A DNA stretch of 64,000 bases from positions 1 through 64,000 of the forward strand of contig JBFWPT010000014.1 of assembly GCA_050249835.1 (NCBI GenBank). Reading direction: 5' to 3'. Made by a program: the position numbers and the translations under genes. A model generated the notes under the pieces. That model ran no database searches. It had not been told where the DNA came from and was given only the letters and a program-made list of their open reading frames with translations. This document shows, piece by piece, positions 49,239 through 55,440 of the stretch. Position 1 is the first letter of the stretch. Each line of letters starts with the position of its first letter. Origin of the DNA: Miltoncostaea sp050249835. Its GTDB lineage: Bacteria > Actinomycetota > Thermoleophilia > Miltoncostaeales > Miltoncostaeaceae.

Positions 49239-50248
49239 GGGGTCACCCGCGTCAGCGTCCGGTCGGCGCGGTTCAGCACCCACACCCCCGCCCCCGAGGG
49301 GACGACGTCGACAGGGTCGCGCCCAACCCGCCAGGCCCGGATCGGGCCACGGCCGTCGAGCGCGCGGCGGGAGACGAAGCCCCGCGGCGACGACCCGCCG
49401 ATGGTGCCCGCGCGCCAGATGGCGCCCCCGGAGAGGGCCACGTCGCGGGGGCGGCTCGTCCCCGTGCAGAGCGCGACGTCGCGCAGGCGACCCGTGGGGG
49501 GCGCCACCGTAACCCGGCAGGAGCCGCGGTCGGCGAAGAGCCCCGTGCCGCCGCGCGCGAAGAGCTGCCAGGCGTTCGCCGGGAGCGCCCGGCCGTCTGA
49601 GGGCAGCCGCATGAGCGGCCCCCGGTCGCCCAGACCGCGGGTCAGCCAGACACCGGTGTCCGCCACGGCGATCTCGAGGGGGGCGCTCATCCCGGGCCCG
49701 TAGCGCAGCTCGTCGACGACCGCGCCCGTCGACGGATCGACGCGGACCACCCGGCGGATGGCCCCGGCGGCGCGTCCCATCGCGTCGACGAGGAGCTCCG
49801 GCGCGGCGGTCACCCAGAGCCCCGACGGCCCGGCGGCCACGTAGTTCGCCCCCAGCGGCACCCGGAGCGTGACGGCCGCCGTCCTCGGGTCCACCCGCAC
49901 CAGGTCGTTGCTCGACTGGTCGGGGCTCGGCACCGCGGTCCAGAGGTACCCGCCGGCGACGGTCAGCGACGGCCGCACCAGGCGCGGGGCGAGCACCTTC
50001 GGGCCCGGCAGGAGGCCGGTCGTGACCAGCACCTCGCGGCCGGTGGGGCGGCCCGTCCGGCCGTCGGCCTCGACGAGCACCCGGTCGCCGCCGCGATCAC
50101 CGAGGACCCAGAGCTTGCCGGCTGCGTGGACCCCGGCCCGTGGCTCCGCGCCGATCCGGGCGGTGGTGACGGCACCGAGCGCCGGCGGCGCGAGGGAGGC
50201 GGCCAGCAGGGCGGTGACGGCGGTGACGGCGATCCGGATCGGTCTCAT
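49235..50248 (-). CDS. Secreted beta-propeller-like protein, type I (first gene of the array)
   Basis: Protein of 337 residues starting the five-gene unit. Signal peptide (IAVTAVTALLAASLAPPALGA) and blades such as KLWVLGDRGGDRVLVEADGRTG, GYLWTAVPSPDQSSNDLVRVDPRTA, GPSGLWVTAAPE, GVWLTRGLGDRG. It ends WRVGRDPVDVVPSGAGVWVLNRADRTLTRVTP, close to the last gene of the array, and shares the Cys pattern GSCRVTVAPPTGRLRDVALCTG. ATG 50248. No flagellar promoter of the standard form was found; a weak TTAA-N17-GCCGATCC is upstream. Function unknown. Confidence 0.8.
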   Translation of the reverse strand: MRPIRIAVTAVTALLAASLAPPALGAVTTARIGAEPRAGVHAAGKLWVLGDRGGDRVLVEADGRTGRPTGREVLVTTGLLPGPKVLAPRLVRPSLTVAGGYLWTAVPSPDQSSNDLVRVDPRTAAVTLRVPLGANYVAAGPSGLWVTAAPELLVDAMGRAAGAIRRVVRVDPSTGAVVDELRYGPGMSAPLEIAVADTGVWLTRGLGDRGPLMRLPSDGRALPANAWQLFARGGTGLFADRGSCRVTVAPPTGRLRDVALCTGTSRPRDVALSGGAIWRAGTIGGSSPRGFVSRRALDGRGPIRAWRVGRDPVDVVPSGAGVWVLNRADRTLTRVTP

Positions 50249-50357
50249 GCATCGAGGGTACGACCGGGGGCGGATTCACCGGATCATGGATCCGCGCGTG
50301 ATCTGTAAGGGATCGGCGCCGACTCTAAGACCGCTTAACAGAGGGGGTCGACGACGC

Positions 50358-50381
50358 GGGGCCCGCCAGATGGCGGGCCCC
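50358..50381 (-). terminator. Strong GC hairpin after flagellin
   Basis: GGGGCCCGCC-AGAT-GGCGGGCCCC, a 10-base perfect stem with a 4-base loop, 26 bases downstream of the flagellin stop. No T-run follows, as is common in high-G+C genomes. It may end the flagellin mRNA or protect its 3' end. Confidence 0.65.
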
Positions 50382-50406
50382 GGTCGAACGCGTGCCTACG
50401 TTGGGT

Positions 50407-51237
50407 CTAGCGGAGGAGCGAGAGGACGCTCTGCGGGGCCGAGTTGGCCTGCGCGAGCATCGCCGTGCCCGACTGCTGGAGGATCTGGTTCTTGGTGAAC
50501 TTGATCATCTCCTGCGCCATGTCGGCGTCACGGATGCGGGACTCGGCGGCCTGGAGGTTCTCCGAGGTCATGCCGAGGCGGTTGATGGTGTGCTCGAGCC
50601 GGTTCTGGATGGCACCCAGGTTGGCGCGGCTGGTGGTGACGGTGCTGATGGCGGCGTCGAGGGACGCGATGGCCGCGGTGGCCGAAGCCGCCGAGGACAC
50701 GGCGATGCCCGAGATGCCGAGGTCGGAGGCCGAGACCGTGCCGATGGTGAAGGCGATGCTCTGGCTGGCGTTGGCGCCGACCTGCAGGGTGACGGCCGAG
50801 GCCGCGGTGGCGACGGAGCCGGCCAGGATCTTCAGGCCGTTGAACTCGGTGTCCGTGCCGGTCTTGCCGATCTCGGTCAGGACCTGCTGGACCTCGGTGT
50901 CCAGGTTCCGGCGCTGGGCGTCGGTCAGCGTGCCGTTCGAGGCCTGCACGGCCAGGTCACGGACGCGCTGCAGCATGTCGCCGACGTTGCCCAGGGCACC
51001 GTCCGCGACCTGCACCATCGAGATGCCGTCCTGCGCGTTGCGGGAGGCGACGTTCATGCCGCGGATCTGAGAGCGCATGCCCTCGGAGACGGCGAGGCCG
51101 GCGGCGTCATCGGCGGCGCGGTTGATGCGCAGGCCGGACGAGAGGCGCTCCATGGACTTCGAGAGCTGGACGCCGGTGTTGCTGAGCAGCCGGTGCGCGT
51201 TCTGCGCCTCGACGTTGTTGTAGACGCTCAGACCCAT
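50407..51237 (-). CDS. fliC: Flagellin
   Basis: Filament protein of 276 residues, short as in many Gram-positives. The conserved N-terminal domain reads VYNNVEAQNAHRLLSNTGVQLSKSMERLSSGLRINRAADDAAGLAVSEGMRSQIRGMNVASRNAQDGISMVQVADGALGNVGDMLQRVRDLAVQASNGTLTDAQR. The C-terminal domain ends SRIRDADMAQEMIKFTKNQILQQSGTAMLAQANSAPQSVLSLLR. Only about 50 Ala/Ser/Thr-rich residues form the outer part, which offers O-glycosylation sites (inference). AAGGAGG upstream is a strong ribosome site. Controlled by the promoter 51352 and possibly by CsrA. Confidence 0.96.
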   Translation of the reverse strand: MGLSVYNNVEAQNAHRLLSNTGVQLSKSMERLSSGLRINRAADDAAGLAVSEGMRSQIRGMNVASRNAQDGISMVQVADGALGNVGDMLQRVRDLAVQASNGTLTDAQRRNLDTEVQQVLTEIGKTGTDTEFNGLKILAGSVATAASAVTLQVGANASQSIAFTIGTVSASDLGISGIAVSSAASATAAIASLDAAISTVTTSRANLGAIQNRLEHTINRLGMTSENLQAAESRIRDADMAQEMIKFTKNQILQQSGTAMLAQANSAPQSVLSLLR

Positions 51238-51321
51238 GATTCCTCCTTGAATCCAGGTCGATCAGGACACGTGCACCGTCCCGTCCCGCATCCGTGCGAG
51301 GTGGTGGGGCGGCGGCGCGAG

Positions 51322-51334
51322 GACCATCCTGGTC
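51322..51334 (-). promoter_or_regulatory. GGA-loop hairpin in flagellin leader, probable CsrA site
   Basis: Minus strand GACCA-GGA-TGGTC, a perfect 5-base stem with GGA in the loop, the form CsrA prefers. It lies about 100 bases before the flagellin start, and the ribosome site AAGGAGGA is a second GGA-rich place. In Bacillus the hag leader has two CsrA sites arranged this way. csrA is the next gene. Binding is inferred. Confidence 0.6.
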
Positions 51335-51351
51335 ACACGCGTTCAGGTGGG

Positions 51352-51378
51352 TTATCGGCGGCGCCCCGGATCCCTTGA
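51352..51378 (-). promoter_or_regulatory. Flagellar sigma (SigD/FliA-like) promoter for flagellin
   Basis: Minus strand TCAA-N15-GCCGATAA with a perfect -10. The predicted leader of about 107 bases contains the CsrA hairpin and a strong ribosome site. Confidence 0.8.
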
Positions 51379-51411
51379 GCCCGGGGTCGAGGTTCTGCCC
51401 ATACGCCGGCC

Positions 51412-51654
51412 TCAGCGGCCGTCGTCGGCGTCCCCCATGAGGTTGAGCGCCTGGTCCAGCGCGTCCTTGCTCGACTCGGCCGCCTCGAGGTTCTGGGCCT
51501 GGATCTCCAGGAAGACCTCCTTGCGGAACACCGGCACGTCGCGCGGTGCCTGGATCCCGAGCCTGACCTTCTCGCCGAGCACCGAGAGCACCGACACCTC
51601 GATGTTCTCGCCGATCATGATGCTCTGGTTCGCCTTGCGGGTCAGCACCAGCAT
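51412..51654 (-). CDS. csrA: Carbon storage regulator CsrA
   Basis: RNA-binding translational regulator, 80 residues. It reads MLVLTRKANQSIMIGENIEVSVLSVLGEKVRLGIQAPRDVPVFRKEVF, the full CsrA beta-fold, with the L4 and R44-type RNA-contact residues conserved, and a helical acidic extension to residue 80. It sits directly upstream of flagellin. The AAGGAGG upstream is unusual because it forms part of the palindrome GGAGGCCTCC, 11 bases before the start. Confidence 0.94.
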   Translation of the reverse strand: MLVLTRKANQSIMIGENIEVSVLSVLGEKVRLGIQAPRDVPVFRKEVFLEIQAQNLEAAESSKDALDQALNLMGDADDGR

Positions 51655-51660
51655 GTCGTG

Positions 51661-51670
51661 GGAGGCCTCC
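51661..51670 (-). promoter_or_regulatory. Palindromic ribosome-site sequence before csrA
   Basis: GGAGGCCTCC contains the Shine-Dalgarno of csrA within a palindrome, with 11 bases to the start codon (long). It might partly hide the site or offer a GGA target for CsrA autoregulation (inference). Confidence 0.35.
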
Positions 51671-51715
51671 TTGCGCGATGAACGCCGGACAGATGGGAAC
51701 CGTCCGCGTGGGCGC

Positions 51716-51721
51716 TAGTAT
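51716..51721 (+). promoter_or_regulatory. Possible -10 box of the rpoZ-like gene
   Basis: TAGTAT, matching four of six consensus bases, 45 bases before the ATG. A GGGAAC stands 17 bases upstream, not a good -35 for the main sigma factor. Low certainty. Confidence 0.3.
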
Positions 51722-51765
51722 GTCCGGTCGGTTCGCAACGTGCCACACACGCGCGGGGAGGTTGG

Positions 51766-52338
51766 ATGCTGTACGGACGGCGCCTGGATCAGTCGCTTCA
51801 GCACGTCGATGGGTCGCGCTACGCGCTGGTCCACGCGGTCGCCAAGCGCGCCCGCCAGATCACCCTCTGGCTCACCGCCGACCCGGCGGAGCTGAGGGCC
51901 GAGGCGGCGCCGCCGCCCGCCCCCGGCGAGCTCACCTCCCGCGACCCGGTCGCGCTGGCGGAGGCCGAGATCCTCGACGGCGAGGTCAAGGTCCGCTGGG
52001 ACCCGGAGGGCCTGGCGGACGAGAGCGCCCTGCTCGAGCTGGACGACCTGGAGACGGACCCGCTCCTCATCGAGGGGATCGGCGACGACGACGAGGCGTC
52101 CGCCGAGGGCGACGAAGACTCGGCCCTGACGCCCGCGCTCGCGCAGGTGCTGGAGGGCGACGCCGCCGAGGCAGCCGCCTCCGGCTCGGACGACGACTCC
52201 GACGCCGACCCCGAGGAGGCCGAGGAGGAGATCCGCACCGTCTCCGGCGTCGACGCGCCCGAGGAGGTCGAGGAGATCTCGCTCGAGGACGTCGAGGAGC
52301 CGGACGACGACGATGACGAGGACGACCCGGACGTGTAG
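51766..52338 (+). CDS. RNA polymerase omega-subunit-like protein with a long acidic tail
   Basis: Protein of 190 residues from ATG 51766 (ribosome site GGAGGTTGG). The N-terminal 90 residues resemble RpoZ: HVDGSRYALVHAVAKRARQITLWL (about 13-36) corresponds to the omega core SRYELVxxVAKRARQI, and SRDPVALAEAEILDGEVKVRW resembles the KPV..ALEEI..GKI part. From residue 100 onward it is highly acidic, ending DVEEPDDDDDEDDPDV. Ordinary omega proteins have about 80-110 residues. It may be the true omega with an added tail or a paralogue. Confidence 0.75.
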   Translation: MLYGRRLDQSLQHVDGSRYALVHAVAKRARQITLWLTADPAELRAEAAPPPAPGELTSRDPVALAEAEILDGEVKVRWDPEGLADESALLELDDLETDPLLIEGIGDDDEASAEGDEDSALTPALAQVLEGDAAEAAASGSDDDSDADPEEAEEEIRTVSGVDAPEEVEEISLEDVEEPDDDDDEDDPDV

Positions 52339-52453
52339 CAGGGTCGCCCGGACCCTCGCGCCCGGGACGGGGTTCGGGATAGCGTGGGGGGCGCCGGCCA
52401 GGCCGGCGGCGCTCCCGGACGCCGTCCCACCCACCCCGTCCTGGGAGACGTCG

Positions 52454-52690
52454 ATGTCCCACACGCCCGCGTACGACCCGCTCGACACCATCACCTGGAT
52501 GCTCGGTGAGGCCCGCGCCGAGGTGGCCGCCGAGAGCTACGTGACGCCCGAGGGGAAGGTGAAGAAGAAGACGAAGGCCCAGCGGGCCGACGACGTCGTG
52601 CGCTTCGAGACCCTGTGCGCGGTGATCTGGAACGTCACCGGGCGGTCCGAGCCGCTCGAGGCCGTCACCGAGAGGGCGCTCGCGGCCTGA
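52454..52690 (+). CDS. Small hypothetical protein
   Basis: 78 residues from ATG 52454, ribosome site GGGAG 8 bases upstream. The sequence is mainly helical: YDPLDTITWMLGEARAEVAAESYVTPEGKVKKKTKAQRADDVVRFETLCAVIWNVTGRSEPLEAVTERALAA. The KVKKKTKAQRADD segment is basic and may bind nucleic acid or a partner. No family recognised. Lies 115 bases after the omega-like gene on the same strand. Confidence 0.65.
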   Translation: MSHTPAYDPLDTITWMLGEARAEVAAESYVTPEGKVKKKTKAQRADDVVRFETLCAVIWNVTGRSEPLEAVTERALAA

Positions 52691-52710
52691 GCCGCGGGCG
52701 CCCGCGGGGA

Positions 52711-53034
52711 TCAGCCGAGGGTCCCCTTCGCCGGGTCGCCGGCCGGCTGCGGGGTGGTCACGATGATCTGCATCGGGCCCGCCCAGAGGTCGCCGCTCGA
52801 GGCCCGGAACTCCTGCAGGTGGGTCGTCGCGAGGTGCTCGTCGAGCGCCTCGCGCGACGCCCACCGCTCCACCAGGACGATCTGGTCGGGATCCGCCGCC
52901 GAGCGGTGCAGCGCGTAGCGGATGCAGCCCTCCTCGGCGTGGGTCGGCACCGACACCTCGCCGAAGGCGGCGAGCGCCGCGTCCCCCTGGCCCGGCTTCG
53001 CCTGGGCCACCACGACCACCACCACCTCGGACAT
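52711..53034 (-). CDS. Antibiotic biosynthesis monooxygenase (ABM) domain protein
   Basis: 107 residues from ATG 53034: MSEVVVVVVAQAKPGQGDAALAAFGEVSVPTHAEEGCIRYALHRSAADPDQIVLVERWASREALDEHLATTHLQEF. The final ALDEHLxTxHLxxF signature is diagnostic of the YgiN-like ABM group. Possible role: quinone or redox detoxification. The stop converges on the small gene above. Confidence 0.87.
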   Translation of the reverse strand: MSEVVVVVVAQAKPGQGDAALAAFGEVSVPTHAEEGCIRYALHRSAADPDQIVLVERWASREALDEHLATTHLQEFRASSGDLWAGPMQIIVTTPQPAGDPAKGTLG

Positions 53035-53068
53035 CCCCGTCCCCCCTCGTGTCGTTGCCGCCGCCACG

Positions 53069-53566
53069 CTACCGGCCGCGGCGCCGGCGCGGGCGGCGGC
53101 CCAGGGCCACCTGCACGGGCGCGAGCGGCCAGACGAGCGCCTCCCGCACCAGGGCGCCGCGGGGCCGGGGCCCCTCCGCGGAGACGACGCGGACCGGGAT
53201 GCCGGTGCCGCGCATGGTCCAGGCCAGCAGCGCGCGGGCCCGGGGGGCGTGCCAGGCGGAGGTGACGACCACCACCTCGCGGGCGCCCTCGCGCCGGGCG
53301 AGCGCCCCCACGTGGAGGGCGTTCTCGTGCGTGTGGGTGCTGCCGTCGTCGAGCAGCAGGCGCCCGCCGCCCCCCGGCCACGCGGCGTGCATGAGGCGCG
53401 CCTCCGACGGGGCGCCGGGCCGCCGCGCCCAGCCGGACAGGAGCACGACGTCCCCCTCCCCCGCCTCCTCCGCCGCCCGGGCGACGCGCGCCGCGCACAC
53501 CGGGTGGAGCCCCCCGCCCCCACCGGACGAGTAGCCGAGCACCACGAGCACCCGCGGGCCGCTCAC
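53069..53566 (-). CDS. DUF218 (YdcF-like) domain protein
   Basis: 165 residues. The DUF218 pattern is visible: VLVVLGYSSGGGGGLHPVCAARVARAAEEAGEGDVVLLSGWARR (6-50), TRTHENALHVGAL-like block (THTHENALHVGALARREGAREVVVVTSAWHAPRARALLAW). The family is linked to envelope sugar metabolism such as vancomycin sensitivity in E. coli. GTG 53566 overlaps the glycosyltransferase stop as GTGA, supporting a role with it. Confidence 0.8.
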   Translation of the reverse strand: MSGPRVLVVLGYSSGGGGGLHPVCAARVARAAEEAGEGDVVLLSGWARRPGAPSEARLMHAAWPGGGGRLLLDDGSTHTHENALHVGALARREGAREVVVVTSAWHAPRARALLAWTMRGTGIPVRVVSAEGPRPRGALVREALVWPLAPVQVALGRRPRRRRGR

Positions 53567-54279
53567 CCCCGGCGGCGCATCCAGCGGAAGAAGAGCAGGG
53601 TGCCGGTGACCGTGAGCACCAGCTTCACGGCCTTCCCGCCCCGCAGCCGCGAGTGCCCGCTGGCACGCTCGCGCATCTCCACGGGGACCTCGACGACGCG
53701 GAGCCCGTCCCGGTTGAGGCGCAGCAGGGCCTCGACCTCGGGAGCGCCGCTGCGGTAGGGCTCCGCCAGCACCGGCATGGCCTTGCGGTTGACGGCGGCC
53801 ATGCCGCTGCCGGGGTCCCGGAACTCGTGGCCCAGGCGCACGTGGACGGCGGTCTGGAGGAGCTTGATGCCGAGGCGCCGCGCCCGGCTCGGGACGTAGC
53901 GGCCCTGCTCGTAGCCCTCGCCCTCGGCGAAGCGGGAGCCGATGGCCACGTCGCACTCGTCGCCACGGACCATCGCGAGCAGCCGGCCGAGCTCCGCGGG
54001 CGGGTGCTGGCCGTCGGCGTCCACCCGCCCGCAGTACGCGTAGCCGCGGTCGAAGGCCTCCCGGTAGCAGGTGGCGATGCCGATCCGCAGGCCCTTGTTC
54101 TCCCCGAGGGAGACGACGTGGGCGCCGGCCGCGCCCGCCACCCCCGCCGTGTCGTCCGTCGATCCGTCGTCCACCACCAGCACGTCCACGTCGGGCAGCG
54201 CGGCGCGCACCTCGGCGATGACGTCCGGGAGGTTGGCCTCCTCGTTCCAGGCGGGGATGACGACGACGGTGTCGGGCAC
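53563..54279 (-). CDS. GT2 family glycosyltransferase (DPM1/polyprenyl-phosphate type)
   Basis: 238 residues: VVVIPAWNEEANLPDVIAEVRAALPDVDVLVVDDGSTDDTAGVAGAAGAHVVSL (4-57), GRVDADGQHPPAELGRLL with the DxD site, and YEQGRYVPSRARRLGIKLLQTAVHVRLGHEFRDPGSGMAAVNRKAM. Ends with a short hydrophobic helix (LVLTVTGTLLFFRW). Enzymes of this kind transfer a sugar to polyprenyl phosphate for later use in glycans. Start GTG 54279 has no good ribosome site; the frame continues upstream without a better start. Confidence 0.87.
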   Translation of the reverse strand: MPDTVVVIPAWNEEANLPDVIAEVRAALPDVDVLVVDDGSTDDTAGVAGAAGAHVVSLGENKGLRIGIATCYREAFDRGYAYCGRVDADGQHPPAELGRLLAMVRGDECDVAIGSRFAEGEGYEQGRYVPSRARRLGIKLLQTAVHVRLGHEFRDPGSGMAAVNRKAMPVLAEPYRSGAPEVEALLRLNRDGLRVVEVPVEMRERASGHSRLRGGKAVKLVLTVTGTLLFFRWMRRRG

Positions 54280-54305
54280 GGGGGGAGTCTGGCAGGCCGC
54301 GGGGG

Positions 54306-55298
54306 TCAGAGGCGGTCGGGGAGCCCGAACGCGGCGAACACGTCGGGGCCGTAGGTGTCGATGTCCATGATGACCCCGTCCTCGATGCGCAGGATGTCCA
54401 TCGCCATCGCCCGGTAGGCGTCGTCGCCGGGCCGCTGGAGGTAGTTCGCCACCGCCGGCTGCATGTTCGCGCGCGTCGCCACGCACCGGATGCGGCCGAA
54501 CTCGGCGGAGCCCCAGCCGCCCTCCACCCAGCTCTTGACGATCGTGTCGCGCCCGACCCAGGTCTCGGGCATCGAGAAGCGGGCGTCCTCGGCCATCATC
54601 GCCGCGAGCCCCTCGACGTCGTCGCGCTCGCTGGCGGCGATGTAGCGGGCGACGAGGGCGCGCTCCTCCTCGGTGGGGTCGGCGTCCGGGGCCCGCTCGT
54701 CGCCGCGCACGAGCTGCCGCTCCCGCAGCGTCGCCCGGGCGCGCTGCAGCGACGAGTTCACGGCGGCGACGCTCGCGTCGAGCGGCTCGGCCGTCTCCTT
54801 GGCCGACCAGCCGAGGACGTCGCGCAGGATCAGCACGGCCCGCTGGGCGGGCGGCAGGTGCTGCACGGCGACCATGAAGGCCATCTCGATGGTCTCGCGG
54901 GTCACGACCACCCGCTCCGGCTCGTCCTCGGTGGGCGCCGCCAGGGCCAGGAGGTGGTCCGGGTAGGGGCCGACCCACGGGACGTCGGCGGGCGACGCCT
55001 GGCCGGTCGTGGTCGGCACCCGCCGCCCGCGCCGGGCGACGTCGTCCAGGCACGCGTTGGTGGCGATGCCGTAGAGCCAGGCCCGGAAGGGCCCGCGGCC
55101 CTCGAACCCGTCGCGCCGCCGCCACGCGCGCAGGAACGTCTCCTGGACGGCGTCCTCCGCGTCCTCCAGCGAGCCGAGCATCCGGTAGCAGTGGACCTGC
55201 AGCTCACCCCGGTGCCGCTCCACCAGGGCGCCGAACGCCGCCTCGTCCCCGTCCCTCACCGCCGCCATGACGGCGTCGCCCTCCGCTATGGCACCCAT
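54306..55298 (-). CDS. ECF sigma factor with C-terminal SnoaL-like domain
   Basis: 330 residues. Sigma domains 2 and 4 are clear: FGALVERHRGELQVHCYRMLGSLEDAEDAVQETFLRAWRRRDGFEGRGPFRAWLYGIATNACLDDVAR (22-90) and MAFMVAVQHLPPAQRAVLILRDVLGWSAKETAEPLDASVAAVNSSLQRARATLRE. The C-terminal part (YIAASERDDVEGLAAMMAEDARFSMPETWVGRDTIVKSWVEG) is a SnoaL_2-type fold, as in SigG/SigJ-like proteins. It often binds a small ligand and controls activity. No anti-sigma gene adjacent. ATG 55298 chosen; upstream in-frame starts are possible. Confidence 0.86.
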   Translation of the reverse strand: MGAIAEGDAVMAAVRDGDEAAFGALVERHRGELQVHCYRMLGSLEDAEDAVQETFLRAWRRRDGFEGRGPFRAWLYGIATNACLDDVARRGRRVPTTTGQASPADVPWVGPYPDHLLALAAPTEDEPERVVVTRETIEMAFMVAVQHLPPAQRAVLILRDVLGWSAKETAEPLDASVAAVNSSLQRARATLRERQLVRGDERAPDADPTEEERALVARYIAASERDDVEGLAAMMAEDARFSMPETWVGRDTIVKSWVEGGWGSAEFGRIRCVATRANMQPAVANYLQRPGDDAYRAMAMDILRIEDGVIMDIDTYGPDVFAAFGLPDRL

Positions 55299-55440
55299 CC
55301 CCGCGGACCTCCCCGATGGCGTCCCATCCTCCTCTGACGGGACTGTCGCGACTATGACGCCGGGACGCGCGGAAAGTGTTCGCGGGCCGTCACGGGGTGC
55401 CATGTCACGGTTGGACCTCACGCCCTGACCCAAGTGAGTC
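55299..55440. other. Intergenic region between the glycan operon and the ECF sigma gene
   Basis: No coding signal. Contains possible ECF-type promoter parts (CCAACCGTGACAT and CGTCATAGTCG) without exact spacing that I can establish. No clear terminator after the sugar operon. Confidence 0.3.

Noticed and set aside
50310..50338. A GCCGATCC with an upstream TTAA in front of the propeller array, as a ninth flagellar promoter
   Set aside because: The spacing is 17 rather than 15, and both boxes are imperfect. Not strong enough to list as a promoter.
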